The notes beneath the pieces were generated by a model. The model saw nothing but the letters and a program-made list of their open reading frames with translations, did no database searches and was not told where the DNA came from. The position numbers and the translations under genes were made by a program. From Alphaproteobacteria bacterium UBA6178 (GTDB lineage Bacteria; Pseudomonadota; Alphaproteobacteria; Rickettsiales; UBA3002): a stretch of 15,666 nt of DNA. The stretch is taken from the NCBI GenBank assembly GCA_002422205.1, contig DITS01000041.1, positions 1-15,666 of the forward strand, in the 5' to 3' direction. This document shows, piece after piece, positions 13,945 through 15,666 of this stretch (the first letter of the stretch is position 1; every line of letters begins with the position of its first letter).

Positions 13945-14802
13945 TTAGCGCGCGATGGGGCCGCTGGCCTGTTGATAGGAAAAATCAACCACGCGCACAT
14001 ATTGCATGCGGTTGAAATCCACAAAGGGGCGGATATACCAGCTATCATCCGTCACCGAGAAAACCTTGCCTATCGCCAGACCGGGGGGGAAGACCCCGCC
14101 GTCACCAGCGCTGACCACCATATCGCCGATTTGTGGTGCATGGCGCGCATCAACAAAATTCAGATGCGGCATCGCGGAACGATCGCCTGCTAAAATGGAT
14201 TTGCTATTGCCCGGCTGAGTGGTCACCGGAATGCGTGAGCCCATATCGGTAAGCAGCAGAATACGCGAGGTTTGCGCGCCCACATCGGTCACACGCCCCA
14301 CCAGCCCATGCTCGTTAATCACCGCCTGATGCAGCGCGACGCCTTGCTCGGAACCCACATTGATGACAGCGGTGTGCGACAAATGACTGCCCATATTACC
14401 TACCACTTTGGCGCTGATAAAACGCGTGGCCCCTTGCGGATTATATTGCATCAACCCGCGCAATGATTGATTTTCGGCCTCGAGCGCCTGAGCGGCTTGC
14501 TGCCACTGCAACAGACGGGTATTTTCGGCGCGAAGCTGGTTATTCTGCTCATAGACGCTGACATAATTGGCCATGCGGGTGGTGAGGCGGTCAAACGCCT
14601 CAACCGGTTGTGACAGGGTATCCACCACCGGTACGATGGCGTCCGTCATCATCATGCGTAGCTGCGACACAAGCTGATTGTCGTTGCGTTCCATCACGAT
14701 AAGACCGGCGCTGGCAAACACAAAAAGCACCACAAAAGCCCGCTGAATCAGCGGCTTAAATGATATGGCAACACTGCCTGCATAGTTGCGTGAACGTGAC
14801 AA
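13945..14802 (-). CDS. mreC: Rod shape-determining protein MreC
   Basis: 285 residues. This is a bitopic inner-membrane protein whose periplasmic part forms a scaffold that activates PBP2/RodA. One membrane anchor lies at about 21-37, a coiled coil at about 80-116 (NNQLRAENTRLLQ, EAENQSLRGLM), then the beta-barrel domains with NEHGLVGRVTDVGAQTSRIL and DMGSRIPV, both typical of MreC. The start is TTG at 14800-14802: no in-frame ATG fits, and a strong AGGAAGG site (14808-14814) lies five bases upstream. It begins the mreC-mreD-mrdA-rodA run, separated from mreB by a repeat-rich gap. Confidence 0.94.
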   Translation of the reverse strand: MSRSRNYAGSVAISFKPLIQRAFVVLFVFASAGLIVMERNDNQLVSQLRMMMTDAIVPVVDTLSQPVEAFDRLTTRMANYVSVYEQNNQLRAENTRLLQWQQAAQALEAENQSLRGLMQYNPQGATRFISAKVVGNMGSHLSHTAVINVGSEQGVALHQAVINEHGLVGRVTDVGAQTSRILLLTDMGSRIPVTTQPGNSKSILAGDRSAMPHLNFVDARHAPQIGDMVVSAGDGGVFPPGLAIGKVFSVTDDSWYIRPFVDFNRMQYVRVVDFSYQQASGPIAR

Positions 14803-14807
14803 AACGG

Positions 14808-14814
14808 CCTTCCT
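14808..14814 (-). promoter_or_regulatory. Ribosome binding site fixing the mreC TTG start
   Basis: AGGAAGG on the minus strand, five bases from the TTG codon. It is the strongest ribosome binding site in the cluster and is the reason for choosing the non-ATG start. Confidence 0.8.
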
Positions 14815-14844
14815 GCACCTTTAAAAAGTGACTTAATTGAGTGC

Positions 14845-14853
14845 AGTATAGCA
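14845..14853 (-). promoter_or_regulatory. Extended -10 promoter element before mreC
   Basis: TGCTATACT on the minus strand is an extended -10 (TGn plus TATACT). The -35 at the right distance is poor (TTTTTG region). Transcription would start near 14838 and give a 36-base leader. It suggests mreC-mreD-mrdA-rodA can be transcribed apart from mreB. Confidence 0.45.
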
Positions 14854-14929
14854 CAATGACTGGCAAGCAAAAACCTAAAATCATGCACATTTCATTATGT
14901 TGCGGTGCAATATGCCCTTTGTCTTCGTC

Positions 14930-14962
14930 ATCCTACGGCTTGCGTAGCAAGAGCGCAGGATC
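14930..14962. repeat. Palindromic repeat of the GTCATCC type
   Basis: An ATCCT...AGGAT outer stem encloses a CTTGC-GTA-GCAAG inner stem. Like its neighbours in the 14803-15337 gap it begins TCATCC and ends GGATC, a form seen in many proteobacterial intergenic repeats. It has no coding signal. Confidence 0.55.
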
Positions 14963-15049
14963 TGGTGAGGCGGCATGAGATACTGCGCTGACGCTTCGCG
15001 TCCTGTAGCCATGACAGGTAAGACAAGTAAGAAAGAGCCCTCACCCCGA

Positions 15050-15070
15050 CCCTCTCCCTGAGGGAGAGGG
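15050..15070. repeat. CCCTCTCCC...GGGAGAGGG hairpin repeat
   Basis: A 9-base perfect stem with a TGA loop, within the longer phrase CCTCACCCCGACCCTCTCCC, which is a well-known dispersed element in many proteobacteria. It lies in the gap between mreB and mreC. Confidence 0.75.
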
Positions 15071-15084
15071 GGAAGGAAGGCAGG

Positions 15085-15105
15085 ACCCCGTAACAAGTAC
15101 GGGGT
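15085..15105. repeat. Palindromic repeat, copy 2 (loop ACAAG)
   Basis: ACCCCGTA / TACGGGGT around the loop ACAAG. It is the same element as at 3807-3827 but with the innermost G:C changed to A:T on both sides, so pairing is kept. The flanks CAG(G) and GACA also match. Confidence 0.78.
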
Positions 15106-15126
15106 GACAATACTCCCATTACCGTC

Positions 15127-15158
15127 ATCCTCGGGGCGGCGAAGCCGTGCCCGGGGAT
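15127..15158. repeat. GTCATCCTCGGGG...CCCGGGGAT palindrome
   Basis: Long imperfect hairpin: outer ATCCTCGGG/CCCGGGGAT with one T-G pair, inner CGGC-GAA-GCCG, and one small bulge. It is of the same TCATCC...GGATC class as the repeat at 14930-14962. Confidence 0.65.
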
Positions 15159-15171
15159 CTCCTTTGTCACT

Positions 15172-15239
15172 GTCATACCCGCGAAAGCGGGTATCCAGAG
15201 AGGCAGTAAGGCTAGATTCCCGCTTTTGCGGGAATGACA
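15172..15239. repeat. Head-to-head pair of TCATTCCCGC-type repeats
   Basis: Two copies of a widespread element in opposite orientation. The left copy has ATACCCGC-GAAA-GCGGGTAT (15175-15194); the right copy has ATTCCCGC-TTTT-GCGGGAAT (15216-15235). Together with the outer TGTCA/TGACA they form a 68-base inverted repeat. Within each copy the two arms stay complementary although the copies differ (TA versus TT), which shows compensatory change. Confidence 0.78.
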
Positions 15240-15337
15240 AGGTAAAAGAACGAGGTCAGGAGGCCGAGCCTTTAGTCGCGAAGCGTTAGGTTCATCGCGT
15301 AGGCCAGTAGGCCGGAGCGGGAACAAACACAAAAAAA

Positions 15338-15666
15338 CTACTCATGCTTAAACAACACATGCTTGAAGATTTCGGGGTTTTCAAGCACGGCGCCGGTGCC
15401 CAAAGCAACGCAGGAGAGCGGGTCTTCGGCGCGGAAAACGGGCAGGCCGGTGGCCTCGGATAGCACCAAATCGAGATTATGCAATAACGAGCCACCACCG
15501 GTAAGCACGATGCCCTTATCGACAATATCAGAGGACAGCTCGGGCGGGGTGCATTCGAGCGCGACTTTGACCGCCTCAATGATCTGACTGACAGGCTCAA
15601 TCAGGCTTTCAGCGATTTGATACTCGCTGAGTGTCAGCTCTTTGGGCACGCCGTTCATCAGGTCGC
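15338..15666 (-). CDS. mreB: Rod shape-determining protein MreB, C-terminal fragment
   Basis: The last 109 codons are present; the start lies beyond the right edge. The stretch EPVSQIIEAVKVALECTPPE, then SSDIVDKGIVLTGGGSLLHN, is the actin-like ATPase C-terminal region with the adenosine-binding TGGGSLL motif, followed by LPVFRAEDPLSCVALGTGAVLEN. MreB forms membrane-bound filaments that steer the elongasome. It ends TAG at 15338-15340. The following mreC is 535 bases away instead of the usual short gap. Confidence 0.96.
   Translation of the reverse strand, partial: DLMNGVPKELTLSEYQIAESLIEPVSQIIEAVKVALECTPPELSSDIVDKGIVLTGGGSLLHNLDLVLSEATGLPVFRAEDPLSCVALGTGAVLENPEIFKHVLFKHE

Larger units (their letters stand above)
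14803..15337. other. 535-base gap between mreB and mreC filled with repeats
   Basis: No protein gene is supported here. Open frames of up to 134 codons exist, but they are translations of the repeats (phrases such as SFPQKRESS and CHSRKSGN typical of that element). The gap holds the mreC promoter region (14803-14880), five palindromic elements (14930-15240), and 97 bases after the mreB stop with no clear terminator. Confidence 0.75.

Noticed and set aside
14930..15240. Possible CRISPR array in the repeat-rich gap
   Set aside because: The units are different palindromes of different lengths with no regular spacing and no identical direct repeats.
14881..15332. Overlapping open frames of 119 and 134 codons on the minus strand between mreC and mreB
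   Set aside because: They are translations of palindromic repeats (SFPQKRESS / CHSRKSGN-type phrases), have no ribosome binding site, and cover several unrelated repeat units.
15275..15337. Terminator after mreB
   Set aside because: The U-rich stretch comes directly after the stop codon, before any stem, and the GGCC repeats do not form a strong hairpin followed by a U-tract.

Overview
The window looks like chromosomal DNA of an alphaproteobacterium. Support comes from the gene content: a COQ7-type ubiquinone hydroxylase, a compact mreB-mreC-mreD-mrdA-rodA cluster, an ArsR/AHSA1 pair, a short PhnA protein and a globin-type chemoreceptor. Palindromic intergenic repeats of a kind common in proteobacteria agree with this. 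No phage, plasmid, CRISPR or complete insertion sequence is visible. The genus cannot be fixed from sequence alone.

Layout. Positions 1-3731 (all minus strand) form one tightly packed, probably co-transcribed run read from right to left: dsbB, coq7, an NAD-dependent sugar-nucleotide epimerase, a secreted parallel beta-helix protein, and the first codons of prfC (release factor 3). The first four genes overlap or share stop/start bases. dsbB appears to have a leaderless promoter. Positions 3800-4350 (plus strand) hold a palindromic repeat, a good promoter, tRNA-Leu(CAA), a long inverted repeat and a GIY-YIG nuclease gene broken by one frameshift. Positions 4502-7463 (minus) carry a bacterial eRF1-like protein (baeRF type) and a 558-residue fusion of a PAP2 phosphatase to a DUF368 lipid-carrier translocase. 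Positions 7551-8387 (minus) hold an ArsR-AHSA1 operon whose operator fills the spacer of a consensus promoter that again starts at the ATG. Positions 8439-9779 (minus) hold a globin-coupled methyl-accepting chemotaxis protein, followed on the plus strand by a short PhnA-domain gene and a 55-residue conserved-looking small protein.

Positions 10429-15666 (minus) are the rod-shape/elongasome cluster: the C-terminal end of mreB, 535 bases of stacked palindromic repeats, then mreC (TTG start), mreD, mrdA (PBP2) and rodA. These proteins build lateral wall peptidoglycan. The PAP2-DUF368 fusion about 3 kb away plausibly recycles the undecaprenyl carrier that this machinery uses, although it is a separate transcription unit.

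The most notable items are the PAP2-DUF368 fusion, the eRF1-like protein with an EGQ in the place of GGQ, the leaderless promoters of dsbB and arsR, the frameshifted GIY-YIG gene behind the tRNA, and the repeat family whose stem covaries between two loci.
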